This document shows positions 35,687 to 48,098 of a DNA stretch of 64,000 nt, in pieces. The notes beneath the pieces are model-generated. The model was not told where the DNA came from and did no database searches. It saw nothing but the letters and a program-made list of their open reading frames with translations. Location: NCBI GenBank assembly GCA_016647705.1, contig CM028325.1, positions 29,058,474-29,122,473 on the forward strand, in the 5' to 3' direction. This DNA comes from Eucommia ulmoides (Eukaryota > Streptophyta > Magnoliopsida > Garryales > Eucommiaceae). The position numbers were made by a program, and so were the translations under genes. How positions within the stretch are numbered: position 1 is the stretch's first letter; each line of letters starts with the position of its first letter.

Positions 35687-37084
35687 TTTAAATAATTTAG
35701 GTCCATCACTAGGAATGACTCTGAGTCTGAAGAGAGTGTACATTTCCTCAGTACAGAGTAGGATGAGGAAATTTTATAAATCGTATTATTTCGATGCCTC
35801 AAGGAATTGTCTTTAATTTTATGTATGCATAAGCAACTAAAGCACACAACTTTTGTTTTTACATTCATATTGAACATATGCAATTCGTTTTACATCCGTT
35901 TTCTATAAAGATTTTTCGGTTCATATGTCCAGTATTAAATATGGTCATCTAATCTTATATTGGCCTACATTTCTTGATTACTACCACCATGAGAAATTGC
36001 TAATTTTTTGAAATCCCTAGATCAGATGCTTGTTTTCAAAGATTGAAACATAAAAAGGTTCATGTATATATGACCTTAAAACATGTCTTGAATTCAATTG
36101 TTTATGTTCCGTGGCATGATAATAAGAATTAAATATTATGCTAGTTGATCAACAAGAAAGATTGGTCTGTGAAATAGGAATCTATGACCGTAAATGATCT
36201 AATTGTTATATATGTTATCCTTGCTGGTTTAAAACCATTATAACTATCTGTACAGCGGTTGTTAAGGCTATGGAGTTTCTTTCCATTCTAACTATATATC
36301 CCTCCTCTTTTTTGACAATTCATATCATTGGTAAACCCATCGATTAGTGTTGATATTGAGATACTACGTGATTGATATGAGTCCTTTGCCATATATTGTT
36401 TTGGAAGATATCTTGTTGCTTGTTTAAGTATGTCACTATCCTCCATAATTGGATGTTCTTCTTTCTGCATTTTTTGGGGGATGGGCAGTGGTGGTTATTT
36501 CTGTATGTTACTTTTCAAGTACTATATATATAGTGGATTTTTTTTTTCCATTTATTTTTTGCCATATTAATTTCGAAGATGCAGAACAAAGCTTCTTAGC
36601 TTTACGATTGACATGTTTTCCTAACTTGTCTTACTTCGTAGATATCGAGTTTTAGAAGTATACGATTTCACAATTTGCCATATTAATCAATGTCTATCAT
36701 GGGTTACTACTTCATTTCAACATCCAGTTGCATTGATTAACACCTTTTTGTTTTGTTTTGCAGGAAATTACGGGACTGACTTACTTTATGTTGGACGGAG
36801 TATTGCATGGAAAATACATATAACACATATTTAGTATGTATATTACTTTTGTAGTTAAACTTTGTTTTTATTTACGAATGGTGGCTTAGATGTTGAAAGG
36901 AAGTAGTGACCCATGATAGGTATAATTTTGTGTATCTCTGGGGTTTTTAATTCTCTATTTTTAATGAAAAAAATTGAGTTCTTTATGTATTTGGTATTGT
37001 GAAGAATTTTTAGTTTTTATTGTTTGGATTTAGAGTATTTTGATATTTGAAAATAATTTTAAATTATAAAAAAATAATTTAGAT
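35687..37084 (+). other. Remaining interior of the CACTA-like element
   Basis: AT-rich, intron-like sequence. A possible splice acceptor (TTTGTTTTGCAG, about 36762-36773) precedes GAAATTACGGGACTGACTTA, which I do not recognise. No convincing ORF. Confidence 0.4.
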
Positions 37085-37440
37085 ACTTTTTGGGACGCTA
37101 AATAGTGCCATTATATATTGGTTCTCTTTGATAATTTTACGACACATTCTTGTGTCCTAATAGAGGTTTTTCACAACACTTTATAGTGCTCTAATATATA
37201 TAATTTAAAAAATATAAAATGCTATAGAGATAATATATGGTGTCCTAATAGCTATCTTATAGGACACTTATTATTGCCTTAACACGTTCAAATAAAAGGG
37301 CACTATATAGTGCCCTTATAACCTATTGGAGCAACTTTTTACGGGGCACCATTCTAAGTGTCGCAAAAAGCCCAAGTGTCGCAATAGGGGTTCTGTCATG
37401 ACACTTTTTCATGCCCCGATAGGCCATTTTTGTTGTAGTT

Positions 37441-38922
37441 ATTGCTTTGAAATTGAGTAAGGGATGTCCAACAACTTGAGCTCTAAAACAAAGATTCTTG
37501 TATGAAACTGTTTAAGGAGATAATTTTTTGGAATTTTCTTCCAAAATTCCCATTTTAAAATAAAACAACTCTCTAAAACCTAATCAAATAAAATTTTATT
37601 CATAACTATTTTTTAAAATTATAATTTGTTCTAACTCTTTAAAAAAAAATCTAATGACTAAACTACCCTTAATATACAAACCCTAAATACCCTATTTTTG
37701 TTTGTCACTCATCACAACTCACCTCTCACCTCTCACCTCTCACCTCTCATTCTCTCTCCCAAATATCTACCCCCACAGTCTCATGCTCTCTTTCAAATCG
37801 TCACCACCCAAACAGTTGTCCGTCGCAGTTGCGCACGCTGTTGTCGTCTTCGTCGTTGCCGTTCGTCGATGCCATCGTTGCTGCTCGTGGTCTTTGATGT
37901 CGTTGCTATTGTGATTGAGTTTCGTCGCCGTTGGAATACAGGTTATTGATCCTAATTTGTCGCCACCACCCACGATGTCGTCTTCATCATCGTTATTGTT
38001 TGTCATTTGTCGAAGACACGCTGTTGTTCATCCTCATTCATCCTCGTCTCAGTTCATTGCTAGAAATGAAGAACGATGGTGGTTGAATAATAGCGTGACT
38101 GTTGTTCATCCTCGTTCATCTCTGCCCTCTGTGATTGTGCTTCTGATATTTCCAACCATCGACATGTCGACCTCGTTTATCTCTAGCTTGTGGCTACTCA
38201 TTCGTCTCTGGCCTCATTCATATGTAGTTTCTGAATTTTTCAATTTAGAATCTGTATTTTTAGGATTCTATAATTTTCAGTAGATTTGCACTTGATTTTT
38301 TTAGTGCACTTCCACTTAATTATTAAGTGGATTTATGTAATTTTTTTCAGTGTAATGTAACTGAAAATTAATATTCAATCGATTTTTTTTTTTTTTTCAC
38401 TTTTCAATTTTTGAATTCAATGGTTTGGGTTATTAATTTAATTTTCAATGGATTTATTCATGAGAATGTGGTAAAGTGATGGCTTGTTTATTGGTGTTTT
38501 GGTTTTTGAATACTTCAGTTCATACCCTAAATTTTTGGGTTTTATAATTTTTAGTGGAATTCTACTTGATTTTTTTAAGTGGATTTTCACTTGATTTGTT
38601 TTGTAGTTTTTCACTTAATTATTAAGTGGATTTAGGTAAGTGATTTTTAGGGGTATTTAGAGTATTTTAAAAAAAATTATATATTTTGAATAAAAAATAA
38701 AATTCAGTGGATTTTTTATTGAAAAAAATAAAATTAAGTGGATATTACAATAAAAAATTAAGTGAAACGTACATAAGGGTATTTGTGACATTTTAAAAGA
38801 AAATGTATATTTTTAATAAAAAATAAAATTAATTAAATTTTTTATTAAAAAAATTCAGTCGAATTTAAAAAAAATTTGTGGAATTTTCAAAAATTAAGTA
38901 GTATTGGTTTGGGAAATTGGTC
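37441..38922. other. Unresolved region with low-complexity island and short palindromes
   Basis: A CT-rich leader (CACCTCT repeats, 37719-37748) opens a CGTCGTTG/CATCATC-rich island (37790-38270), with open frames but no recognisable domain. 38290-38900 is AT-rich and repeats the palindrome CCACTTAATTATTAAGTGG-like sequence (near 38313 and 38617, the second lacking its outer C pair). It may be another small element, but I cannot place its ends. Confidence 0.4.
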
Positions 38923-39614
38923 TGCACCCACAGTATGGTCTAGTCAGAGTCCATGTGGAGAATTGTTGGTGATCTGGAGGTGATCTTGGTAGAGGAAATG
39001 TTCTGAATCCTTTTATCCTTGAATTCTGCGAGCTGGCTGAGCTGACCTGGTGTTGTTCGGCTTGAGCTTCAAATCGGTACTTGCACACAGGACCCACCGG
39101 GATTGTGCCCGACGTGTTCCCTTTGGCGTGAAAGTAAGAGCTCGAAGGGAGAAATTTAGAAACGCTTTGAATATTATAAAAGCGATTAACTTTGTAATAC
39201 TGTTCACCTTTCCTTTTATAGGCAGGAATCTGATTAGCGTTTTGGAGATTAGAGGCCTTAAACTCGATCATCGACCCTAAAGGGGCACGTGAGGAATTAG
39301 AGCTGTGGGCCTAGGCTTTTCAATGTTGATGGAGAAGTCCATGGGCTGTACTATTAAGACAGTGGACGAACCGACCTAGACACGAGTACGGATACCGAGG
39401 TGAGTATATCCACCTAAGCTTCATTAGTTGGTTCCTCTTTAATCAAGAAAACTCTTAGTCGGTGATCGTCCAAGTCTTGGGAAATGACCAATCTGGGGAT
39501 ACTGAGCTGGAGCAAGACTAATTTGTTTAGGCCGTTGATGACACGTCACAAACTAGCCTACGTGGAAATCTCAGGTGAAGCAATCAGAAGGTTGGTTGAT
39601 TTTCACCTATATCA
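38923..39614 (-). mobile_element. Probable 3' LTR of the large Tat-lineage element
   Basis: On the minus strand it starts TGATATAGGTGAAAATC, immediately after a purine-rich tract (GGGTTGGGGGACAAC, 39615-39630). On the left it ends at GGGTGCA (38923). It is GC-richer than the region to its left. The left border is approximate, because no second LTR is in the window to compare. Confidence 0.55.
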
Positions 39615-39630
39615 GTTGTCCCCCAACCCT
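39615..39630 (-). other. Polypurine tract of the Tat-lineage element
   Basis: The minus strand reads AGGGTTGGGGGACAAC directly before the LTR start TGATATAGG, the expected priming site for plus-strand DNA synthesis. Confidence 0.6.
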
Positions 39631-40438
39631 TAGCGTGGAGATGGAACACAAGACGCAGAGGGTTTTGCTCTATTTTTTATTCAGTGAAGAATAGAATACC
39701 GCTCCCGGGAAGATTCTGCTCGGTACCAAGAAAAGCTGGGTTGGGCTTCACTTGGCTTCCTTGAGAAGCCTCACTGCAACTTTACCAGATGTGCGACATA
39801 TGGCCTATAGCTTCTGACAGCATGGGAATAGAGGCATCCTTCAACATTCGATAAAGCGACCGTTCGGTACGACATCGCCTATGAATAGACACTTGGGTTT
39901 CGCTCATTTCTTTGTACTAGAGTAACATGAGCGCTTTTTGTTTTTCTCTCGAGCACGATACTCTTCATCTTTTCCTTCTTTACTAAAATGTCTACTTCTC
40001 ATTTTTCTCTAGGGTATAATATGTCAATGTTTTGTTTTTCTTAAAAGACCCTAATAGGGTCCTTGATCCAGCAGATCGAGCTTAGCTCATCCTCAGAAGA
40101 GGTCGATTGGACGACCTCATCGTTTGAAAGGGCTCGTAGGTCCGTTAGAGTTGGGCCCTCCTAATCTCCTGGTGTGACCAATAATCCTGGTCAATGCAGA
40201 GCCCGGAGTGAGGCTGGTTCTTCTTTTTATTGAGCTCGGCATGGGTCTTGCCATTGAACTCTGTTCAATGGATCCGGCCGTCCCCAGAAGCTAATCTTTC
40301 CTCTACTTCTTCTGGTTAGGCTCCGCCAGCTAATGTTGTTTCTGATCAGCCTGTCTATCAGATCCCCTTCAGAAGCTTCGGTTTGGGAGATTGAGTCAAT
40401 TCTGACGAAGAACAAGGTGAAAAACTCATGTCTAAATA
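39631..40438. other. Tat-element spacer, no gene
   Basis: Moderately GC-rich non-coding DNA between the LTR and the antisense accessory ORF. It may include that ORF's leader or promoter. Open frames here are short. Confidence 0.5.
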
Positions 40439-41792
40439 TGTGTTTTCCAACTCGATGAAGTTAAGAGTTTCCTGGCTGGGAACCGTGCTTGTATACCTCT
40501 CAAGGGATACATCATGGTCTACGTTGACCAACTCTTAGCTGGCCTGCGATTCTCCATTCATCCATGGGTTCGGGCTGTTTGTTGGGACTTTGGGTTGTGT
40601 GTGTCACAACTTACCCCCAACAATATGAGGATGGTGCTAGTAGCCTACATCATCTTATGCGTTGAGGGCGTTGATCCATCCTTAGACCTCTTCCGGGGCT
40701 ATTTTCCTCACCAAGTCCATGCTCGGAAGTTAGGGTTGGTGCTATATAACTGCTCGGCAATAGGTTTTGGGCGACTACGATTAATCGATTAAGGCCTAGA
40801 AACCCAAGTGTTTCTTCATCGGAGGGACCAGATGGGAGTTCAGCTCAACCGCGGACATGGACTACCCCATCTAGATGAATTCAGGTAAAGTGGGTAAGTG
40901 TCTGTCCCGAAGTGAGTTTGAGCTTTTCTTCTTAGTATTTGCAGAGTCAAAGAAGAGCACCCTCGTTTCGGAGATTATTGCAGACAAAAATCCGGTTATG
41001 AAGACGGTCTTCACGCATGTGAAGGAGCTGATCAAGTTGTCCTTATACGACTTGTACATTTGGAGTAACCCCTCTCTTCCTTAGCCGGTCTTTGACAAAG
41101 CATCCACCAACAGTAAGTACTTTACCTCTTATCGATTACTTCTATGCACTTAGAAATTTACATCATTCCCCTATTCTAACTGAGTTGTCTTTGTGTGCAG
41201 TCATGGACCAAGCTACAATAATATGGCTTATTAAGGAGAAACAAGCCTAGGAGGCTGTTACTATTGTCGGCTCCCAACAGGGAGCTCAGTCTGGGGAAGG
41301 GGCCTAGGAAGATGAGCCCACCTTATCCTTGGTTATACCCTATGCCACCCCGACGAGATCGGTGTGGGAAATGGTCTTAAATAGAAGGCCCGAATAGAGC
41401 AGTTGGGGAAAAAATAAGGAGCAGCTTTGCAACCTGGTTGGGAAGTTGAAGAACGACCTGGCCGGAATGATGGACTGGCTTGCTGCCGTTGAGGAGGAGA
41501 AGAGGGAATCCGTGGATCGAGCTGAGAGGGAGGCCCTAGAGAACTAGAAGGCAAGCTAGGACTACGAGGATCTCGAGGTTAGGATTGGGGTCGAGTGATA
41601 CAGGATGGTCATGACACTACTATTCGCGTCCTCCGACGCCAGTTCCCCCAGTTTTCCTACCAGTCATCAAGATGGAATTCTCTGATGACGAGGGAGAGGA
41701 CGGGGGAGCTCAAGACAGCAGTGCACGGCCCAACACAGATATCGATACTAGAGGAGATTAGGTCGAGGCAGCTCTATGACTTAGACAACTGA
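40439..41792 (+). pseudogene. Accessory ORF of Tat element, 'putative gypsy-type transposon' (Transposase_28-like) protein
   Basis: From 40439 the frame reads through a domain with VYVDQLLAGLRFSIHP, LTPNNMRMVLVAY and VDPSLDLFRGYF up to a stop at 40790. Similarity resumes in other frames with a W..FFIGG..WEF-type block (about 40800-40850). An intron-like segment (41113-41200, GTAAGT...GTGCAG) leads to a charged coiled-coil region (KLKNDLAGMMDWLAAVEEEK, about 41440-41510). The layout matches the plant family annotated as putative gypsy-type transposon (PF04195), assigned from memory of the family. It is broken by several stops and at least one frameshift. Its strand is opposite to pol (62.2-64 kb), as in Tat-lineage elements that carry an antisense gene between pol and the 3' LTR. 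Confidence 0.65.
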
Positions 41793-42257
41793 CCAACCTA
41801 ACATTTTGTAGTTTTTTTCTTTTTTTATTTTTTATTTTTGTGTTTGCCTGGATTGGGTATTGTAATATCGGGCTTTGATCCCGATGATGTAAATACCTTT
41901 CTTGAATGAATGAATTAAATTTTCTCAGTAATTACTTTTTTGCTCGGTAGTTATTTCTGATCGATATATTTTCAATACTTGTCTTGTGTGTTTGTATTTG
42001 TTGCTTAAATACCAATTAAACACTGTCCAAATAAACCGACCTTAATCGGCCATCCTTATACCTACAAATTAGCTCGGTCAATACCACTTAATCTTAAAAA
42101 TTTCTGAACGAACTCTAGAAATACTACTTGATTTATCAGCTTCGTTTAACTAACCCCATCATATGGACTTAGAGCAGTCATTATTTAATTTAAAATATTT
42201 CAACACTTAATCCATTCTGTAACTTTAAGAACCGGAGACACAATCAGGTCAGCCTTA
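41793..42257 (-). mobile_element. Tat element non-coding segment (left of nested insertion 1)
   Basis: No ORF. It continues at 48999-49381 after the insertion, with the same vocabulary (ACCGA, CTCGGT, AATCAGGTCAG). A possible polyadenylation region for the accessory ORF (GATGTAAATA...AATGAATGAATTAAA) is at 41888-41920. Confidence 0.5.
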
Positions 42258-43624
42258 ATTACACGTAAGGGTGGTCATGGGTCGGGCCAAGCTTTAGCTA
42301 GAGTATTACAAAAAAATACTAGGTCCTAACCCGGCCCAGCCCTATGATCGGGCCTTACTTTTATGCCCAAGTCCGGCCCTACTAAAAAAAATCAAGTCCA
42401 AGCCCGACCCTCTCTCTCTATATATATAATTATTTTTTTTTATTTAAAAAATAAATACTAAAATGTAAACATAAAGACTAAAATCTTAAAATCAAACTAA
42501 ACTAATATTGTCATTCATATTCACATGAAATCAAGTCACAAAATTGTCAAACCAACTATGGCTGGGTCTAAAAAAATTTGGCTTTGCCCAAGCCCTAAAA
42601 AAATAGGGTTGGGCTTGGCAGTCTAGGCGGGTGGTAGCGCTTATATATGTCGCTACTTTCACCGCAAGTGTACGGGTCAAGTTTTAGTAGAGTTAGAAGA
42701 GTAAGGGTTGTGGTATCCACATGGATTGGTGTAGATTATCATTAAGTACAGTAATTGTCATACCTTAACATTATCTAGGCGATAAAAATGTAGTTTTTAT
42801 AAATAATATACTAAACTAATTAATCTAATATGCTAATATAGTGGTATGACATTTAGGAGAAATTATTGCCTAGGGATTAATTTCGTTCACTTAAACGTGT
42901 TCATTTCAATCTAGTTTACTTTAACGACGTTCATCCTATTCAACAATCTCGGTATCGAAATCTCGTTCACTACCTCTCCCGAATGTAAAGTGAATGAATA
43001 TGTAATTTCGCATCAACGCCGAAGTCCCTCTCGAGCGTCTATATGACACTTGGTCATATGAGTCTTGCTCCAATGTCATGGATTGTACACTTTCTAACTC
43101 CCTCCCGAATTATTAGATCGTCGTGTTGTGTTTAAACCCTAGTTCGAATCCAGGATTACCTCTCCTGAGTGTCAAACCCCCTATTATCAGTATATCATAA
43201 AAAACATATAAACGTGGAATAACGGTAAACACAATTGGATAAACATGAACAACCATTAACGAAATATAGATTTTATATAAATAACATTTTCGTGAAGTAC
43301 ATCAAGCTCTAGACAATATATGTTTAGCTACACATGGCCGTAGCCTTGAATACAACTAAATACAAGCTAAACATATACAAAACATTCAATAAAATCTAAT
43401 AGAGAAAGAGAGAAATGAGGAGACTAGTCGTTATTCGAAGATTCGACGCTAAAATCGCTTTGAGAACTCTTCCTCCTACTTTGCGTTGTAATCTTCTATT
43501 GGTCGAATGGCCTTGGTGCTCTCAAGACTCCTGAAAACATCTACTTTCGTTTGGGGAGAAGAGGGACAATATTTATAGGATTCAAAATATCTTAAAATAT
43601 CCTAAAATATCTTAAAATGTAAGG

Positions 43625-43830
43625 TGCTGACAGCTGCAGCGATGGGACAGTTGTAGCGGTGGAGAGGTCGGTAGAATTCTGGCGAGTGACCGCTGCAGTG
43701 GTAGAGCTATTTGCATTTTGAGCACTGCAGTGGTAGCTTGACTGCTGCAGCAGTAGAGCTTCAGCAAACTCTCTGTATTTGCACCGCTACACCAGTGGTT
43801 TCACCATTGCAGTAGTGGATGCAGGCTTCT
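43625..43830. repeat. Palindromic minisatellite with CTGCAG centre (solo LTR)
   Basis: Short units around CTGCAG: ACTGCTGCAGCAGT (43741-43754, perfect palindrome), CACTGCAGTG (43723-43732, perfect) and ACCGCTGCAGTGGT (43689-43702, one mismatched pair). It occupies the same place in the LTR as the CCTAGG-centred arrays of the related LTRs. Confidence 0.8.
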
Positions 43831-44238
43831 GAACTTTGCATTTTTTGCTCTTTTCCCACCGTTCTTCCACCATTCTTGCTCCGATATGATCGTTTAAAGA
43901 TTATTTTCATCCCGTTTCGACCCAAACACCTGATTTATAATAAAATAAATAAAAATGTATTAAAACACAATAAAACACTATAAAAATACTCGAAAACTAC
44001 CAAAACTAACTTGGGAATTGATAGGTGTGATCCACCTACGTATTTCCAAACCAAATTAAATTAGTTTTTGGGCGTTTATATAGCATTTTATTACGTTTTA
44101 ATTATTTTTTTACTTTTTGTATAAATCAAGCGTGTGGGGCAAAAAGATAGGAAACTGGAGTAAAAACGATGATATCGAACCAAAAGCGATCAAGGAACAG
44201 TGGAACAATAAGCTTGGAGGCAAAATTGTGAAACAATC

Positions 44239-44445
44239 CCACCGCCATGGCGTCCAGCTGAGAAAAAAATAAATGTTACTGATAGACCACCGCCTAGGCG
44301 GAAATCCAACAAAGAAATCAAAGCAGGCTACTGACAGCCCACCGCCTAGGCAGAAATCCAGCAGAATGTTCTTCATCATCCACTGCCTACTTCACCTCCT
44401 AGGCGATCAGCCGAACCAACCTAACTCCGCCTAGGCGGAAACCCT
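44239..44445. repeat. CCGCCTAGGCGG palindrome array, 5' LTR of element 1
   Basis: Perfect copies at 44290-44301 and 44427-44438, with several near copies, plus a variant CCGCCATGGCG at 44242. Spacers read roughly AAATCCAGCAGA. Confidence 0.9.
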
Positions 44446-45661
44446 CTGCACAACCTTGATATTGATTTAGATATTTTGAGATATTTTGGTTATAAATATC
44501 ATCCCCTCTTCCCCTTTCTTGAGCCCCCCCATCTATTTGGGCACCTATGGCTATATTTAGGCCTAGGTTTAGGAGTTTTAGAGGTGGAGCTCACATCCCG
44601 AAGTGGAGAAGATGGCGAATCGATCGTCGAGCATTCTTAGCGGTTTATCTTCGGACGAGACTAAGTTCTTCGATTGTTTTCCTTATTTCTTTATCTTAGG
44701 ATCATGTGAGCATGTTTAGCTCAATTTATATGTTTATACGGTTATGACCACGAGTTAAATATGGATTGTAGTAGGGATTAACGGTATATTTATAAATATG
44801 TTTGTTTGGATGATTTCGATGTTGCGTTTATGTTTGTTCTTCATAGTTTGATTGTGTTTATCATATTGTTTATTTATTATGATTAGATTGATAAATGGAG
44901 AATACAGGGTTTTGACAAACCCCGGATTCGTATTTGGGTAAACAAACGCCATGATTTTATAACCCGATCGGGGTTTGAATCATGGACAATCGATGATATT
45001 AGGGCAAGACTTACGCTACCTAGGGTCGTTAAGATGTTGAGGGGGACTTCTTAGTTGACTCAAAGTTGCGTTATATCCCCCATCTTACACTCGGAAGAGG
45101 TGGCGAGGGAGTTTATGAACGAAGATTGTCGATAGGGTAAATACAATGCACGATCCAATAACCCGGGAGGGAGTTGGATTGTGTGCAATCAATTATACTG
45201 GGTGAGAATCACGTGACCTAGGGTCATTAAGACGTTGAGGGGGGACTTATTCATTGACTCGAAGTCATGTATTCCCCCATCTTACACTCGGGAGAGGTGG
45301 CGGTGGAGTTTACGTACCGAGATTGTCAAACAGGTCGAACACCGTAAACGTGAGTAAATCGAGATCGAACACTTATTTGTAAACACATTAATCCCTAGGC
45401 AATTCTTTACCCTAAAACATATTAGCATATTAGTGTAGTTAATTTAGGTTATATTAGTATTAGTTTAATTAATTAAATACATTTGTTTTTTGCCTAGATA
45501 AAGTTAGGTCACGACAAATGCGGTATTCGATAGTAACGACACCAATCCCTGTGGATACGATAACCCGATCTTTCACAATCACACTATACTAAAACTTTGA
45601 CCTCGTACACTTGCGAGTAGTCATATACTTCGAGGGTGTAAATCCTCGGCGTACAATTTTT

Positions 45662-45679
45662 CGGCGTCGTTGCCGGGGA
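45662..45679 (+). other. Primer-binding site, Asp-tRNA type (element 1)
   Basis: CGGCGTCGTTGCCGGGGA, close to the TGGCGCCGTTGCCGGGGA site that Athila elements use. It starts 7 bp after the LTR end at 45655. Confidence 0.75.
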
Positions 45680-47843
45680 TTGTTATGATGTTATTGTCGG
45701 AGAAGCGTGGTAACGACTTAGGACTTAAGTTTTAGATAGGAGAAGCAAGTGTATTGTGTTTCCGTGGATTGGATTTTGTAGTTTTCGATATCGTGAGTAA
45801 ATGACTTAACTTTAATTTAGGTATTTATTTTGTATATAATTTTTGTTTGTAGTTTTGTTTTTGTTTCCATTGTAGGTACTTGGCGATGTTAGATCATTGG
45901 GTATTGATGCATCCCTTTAGATGGGATTCCAAATTGTTTTATGTTGCTTGGCCAAGCACATAAGCCGGTGAGGCATTTCGTTGAAAGATTGAGCCATCCA
46001 AAGCACAACCTCGCCAATCTTGAGGGTGTTTTGAAAATATCGGGCTGAGGACATTAAACCACGCACTTCTTAGGAGGCAACCCAAGGTTAAATAAGTTAA
46101 ATCCGTTACATCTGACTTGAATCGGAGGAGAGATCCTTTCGCCTCCCAGGTAAGTGTTCTAAACACCCTTCGACATCATGCTTTAATTCCAAATGTTGAG
46201 ATTGATGATTGGGATCGCTGAGGACACTGTCCATTTTTAGTTTGGAAGTGATGTGTAGTATATAGTTTGTTAGTTTATGTGTTATTATTTTTCCGTATTG
46301 CATGTATGTTTAGGTTAGAATGTGTTTATGTTTTTGTGTTGTTGTTTGCATGCTGAGTTTTGCGTTCATCTGGGCCGTTACCCGATGATGAAAATTACCC
46401 CTGGTTGTTTTCGAAGTTAAGGGTAATACCCATGCATGTGTGATTCTGTGTGCTTGACTATGTTTTTTGGTTAAAATTATTGTAGACCCTAATTTGCATG
46501 AGCACATAGATTCAATGTATAGTTATTCAATTGATTTGAGGATGATTATCGATTAGCCAAATTCATGACACATTAAGGATTCTAGAACTTGATTGAGGGG
46601 AAGCTTGAGGTGAAATCCTTGGCGAGGTAGTTCAGGAGACGTGATTGAGGCATTCTTTTTGTCGCTTGAGCCTTTTTAAGCCTACCTTATAATATCATTA
46701 TCCTTTGTCACCCTGTCGAAGCCAAAATGCAAATTCAATTCAGGACACATATACTAATACCGTGGCCAGTGTATCTTTTTCCAAACCTAAATCGCTGAAA
46801 TTAAAGGCACATTTGAGTGAATCAAGTTAGCAATTGTAAATGCTACTTAATGTGAGGGGTTGGGTTTAGGGCGAACTTCTAATTGGTTCGGTATTTGAGT
46901 ACTCACTTGTCATTTTTCGTTTGTAGTTCACACACCCCTTCAATTGTAATAATCAAATAAGTTTGGAGGTGTATTCGTTGAAAAAAAAATCCAATGTAAA
47001 TACAGTTTTTATTTCCGTTTCTTTTAATAAGTGAGTACGTTGGTCTTAAATGTTTGTTCGGGATTGTTTCCATTCTTTCTATAGGAATTCGAGAGTGAAT
47101 GTGCCAAGCGTTGAGCCTCGAGTAACGTTAAGTTAACAACGTTAACCCGTTTTCTATTCCGAAATACCCTTAGCCAAATATTCCTAAACCGAACCAAGTC
47201 CTTCTGATCTTTATGAACTACTTAACCTACATTAGTGGAGAGTGGACCCTAATCTGGCATATGGAAATCCTAGTCCTTCACGGTCAAAGTCATGAATTTC
47301 GTTGGTGGATGATCCAATCCGGTCGTTGTATAGTTATATTATTGAGTCACGCACTAACATGTTTACAGGATCTAGAATAGCATTCACCGTTATTCGATGT
47401 CGAAATTCTAGAACCTCATGATGTGTGTTACTGGCTGAACTCGATAGAACTAGCGGTTGTTGAGGGACAAAAATAAATAGGCCGTTAGAAGAATGTAAAA
47501 CTCGCAAGTTGTTATATTTAGATTGTTTTAGGCTGTTTGTTATTTTATTTCGTTGTGTTGTTTTTCATTTTAGTGTGTGTGTTTGGCTCGAGGACTAGCC
47601 AAATTCCAAGTTTGGGGGTATTTAATAGGTGTGATCCACCTATATATTTTCAAACCAAATTAAGTTAGTTTTCTAGCGTTTATATAGTATTTTATTACGT
47701 TTTAATTATTTTTCTTACTTTTTGTGTAAATCAGGTGTATAGGGTAAAAAGATAGGAAATTGGAGTGAAAACGATGAGATCGAACCAAAAGCGATCGAAG
47801 AACGGTAGAAAAACAAGCTTGAAGGAAAAATTGTGAAACAAAC

Positions 47844-48098
47844 CCACCGCTGCGGCGTCCAGACCAACACCTCGACGGTGAAGAAGCTGAGAAAAGAGCA
47901 AATGTTATTGACGGACCACCGCCTAGGCAGAGAAATCCACCGCTTAGGCAGAAATCCAGCAGAGAACTCAAAGCAGGCTACTGACAACCCACTGCCTAGG
48001 CAAAAATTCCTCCGCCTAGGCAAAAATCAAGCAGAATTTTCTTCCACGTCCACCGCCTAGGCGATCAGCCGAACCGACCAAACTCCGCCTAGGCAGAA
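47844..48098. repeat. CCGCCTAGGC(G/A)G array, 3' LTR of element 1
   Basis: At least seven copies in this LTR, mostly CCGCCTAGGCAG or CCGCCTAGGCAAA, with a GCTGCGGCG variant at the left. The minus-strand open frames across it (47702-48023) are by-products of the repeat. Confidence 0.85.

Larger units (their letters stand above)
33625..37440 (+). mobile_element. CACTA-like (En/Spm) element carrying captured gene exons
   Basis: The ends are TATTACAACAAAAACTGTC on the left and, complemented, AACTACAACAAAAATGGCC on the right, close to the CACTACAACAAAAA ends of plant CACTA elements. Both flanks (33640-33990 and 37085-37430) are packed with variants of GGGACACTATA/TATAGTGCCC, including the perfect palindrome GGGCACTATATAGTGCCC (37297-37314), as expected for subterminal repeats. 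No transposase is visible. The inside holds spliced-gene-like DNA, including NIPA exons. The 3-bp target duplication is not preserved. Confidence 0.7.

Noticed and set aside
38923-41792. Separate plus-strand gypsy element with its own LTR at 38.9 kb
   Set aside because: The polypurine tract orientation next to the LTR points to the minus strand, and the flanking non-coding vocabulary continues across the nested insertions to the minus-strand pol. The alternative is still listed as a refuting test.
47702-48023. Minus-strand open frames across the LTR of element 1
   Set aside because: They are open because of the palindrome array; similar frames appear in every LTR copy and encode only repeated Pro-Arg-Arg-Trp-like segments.
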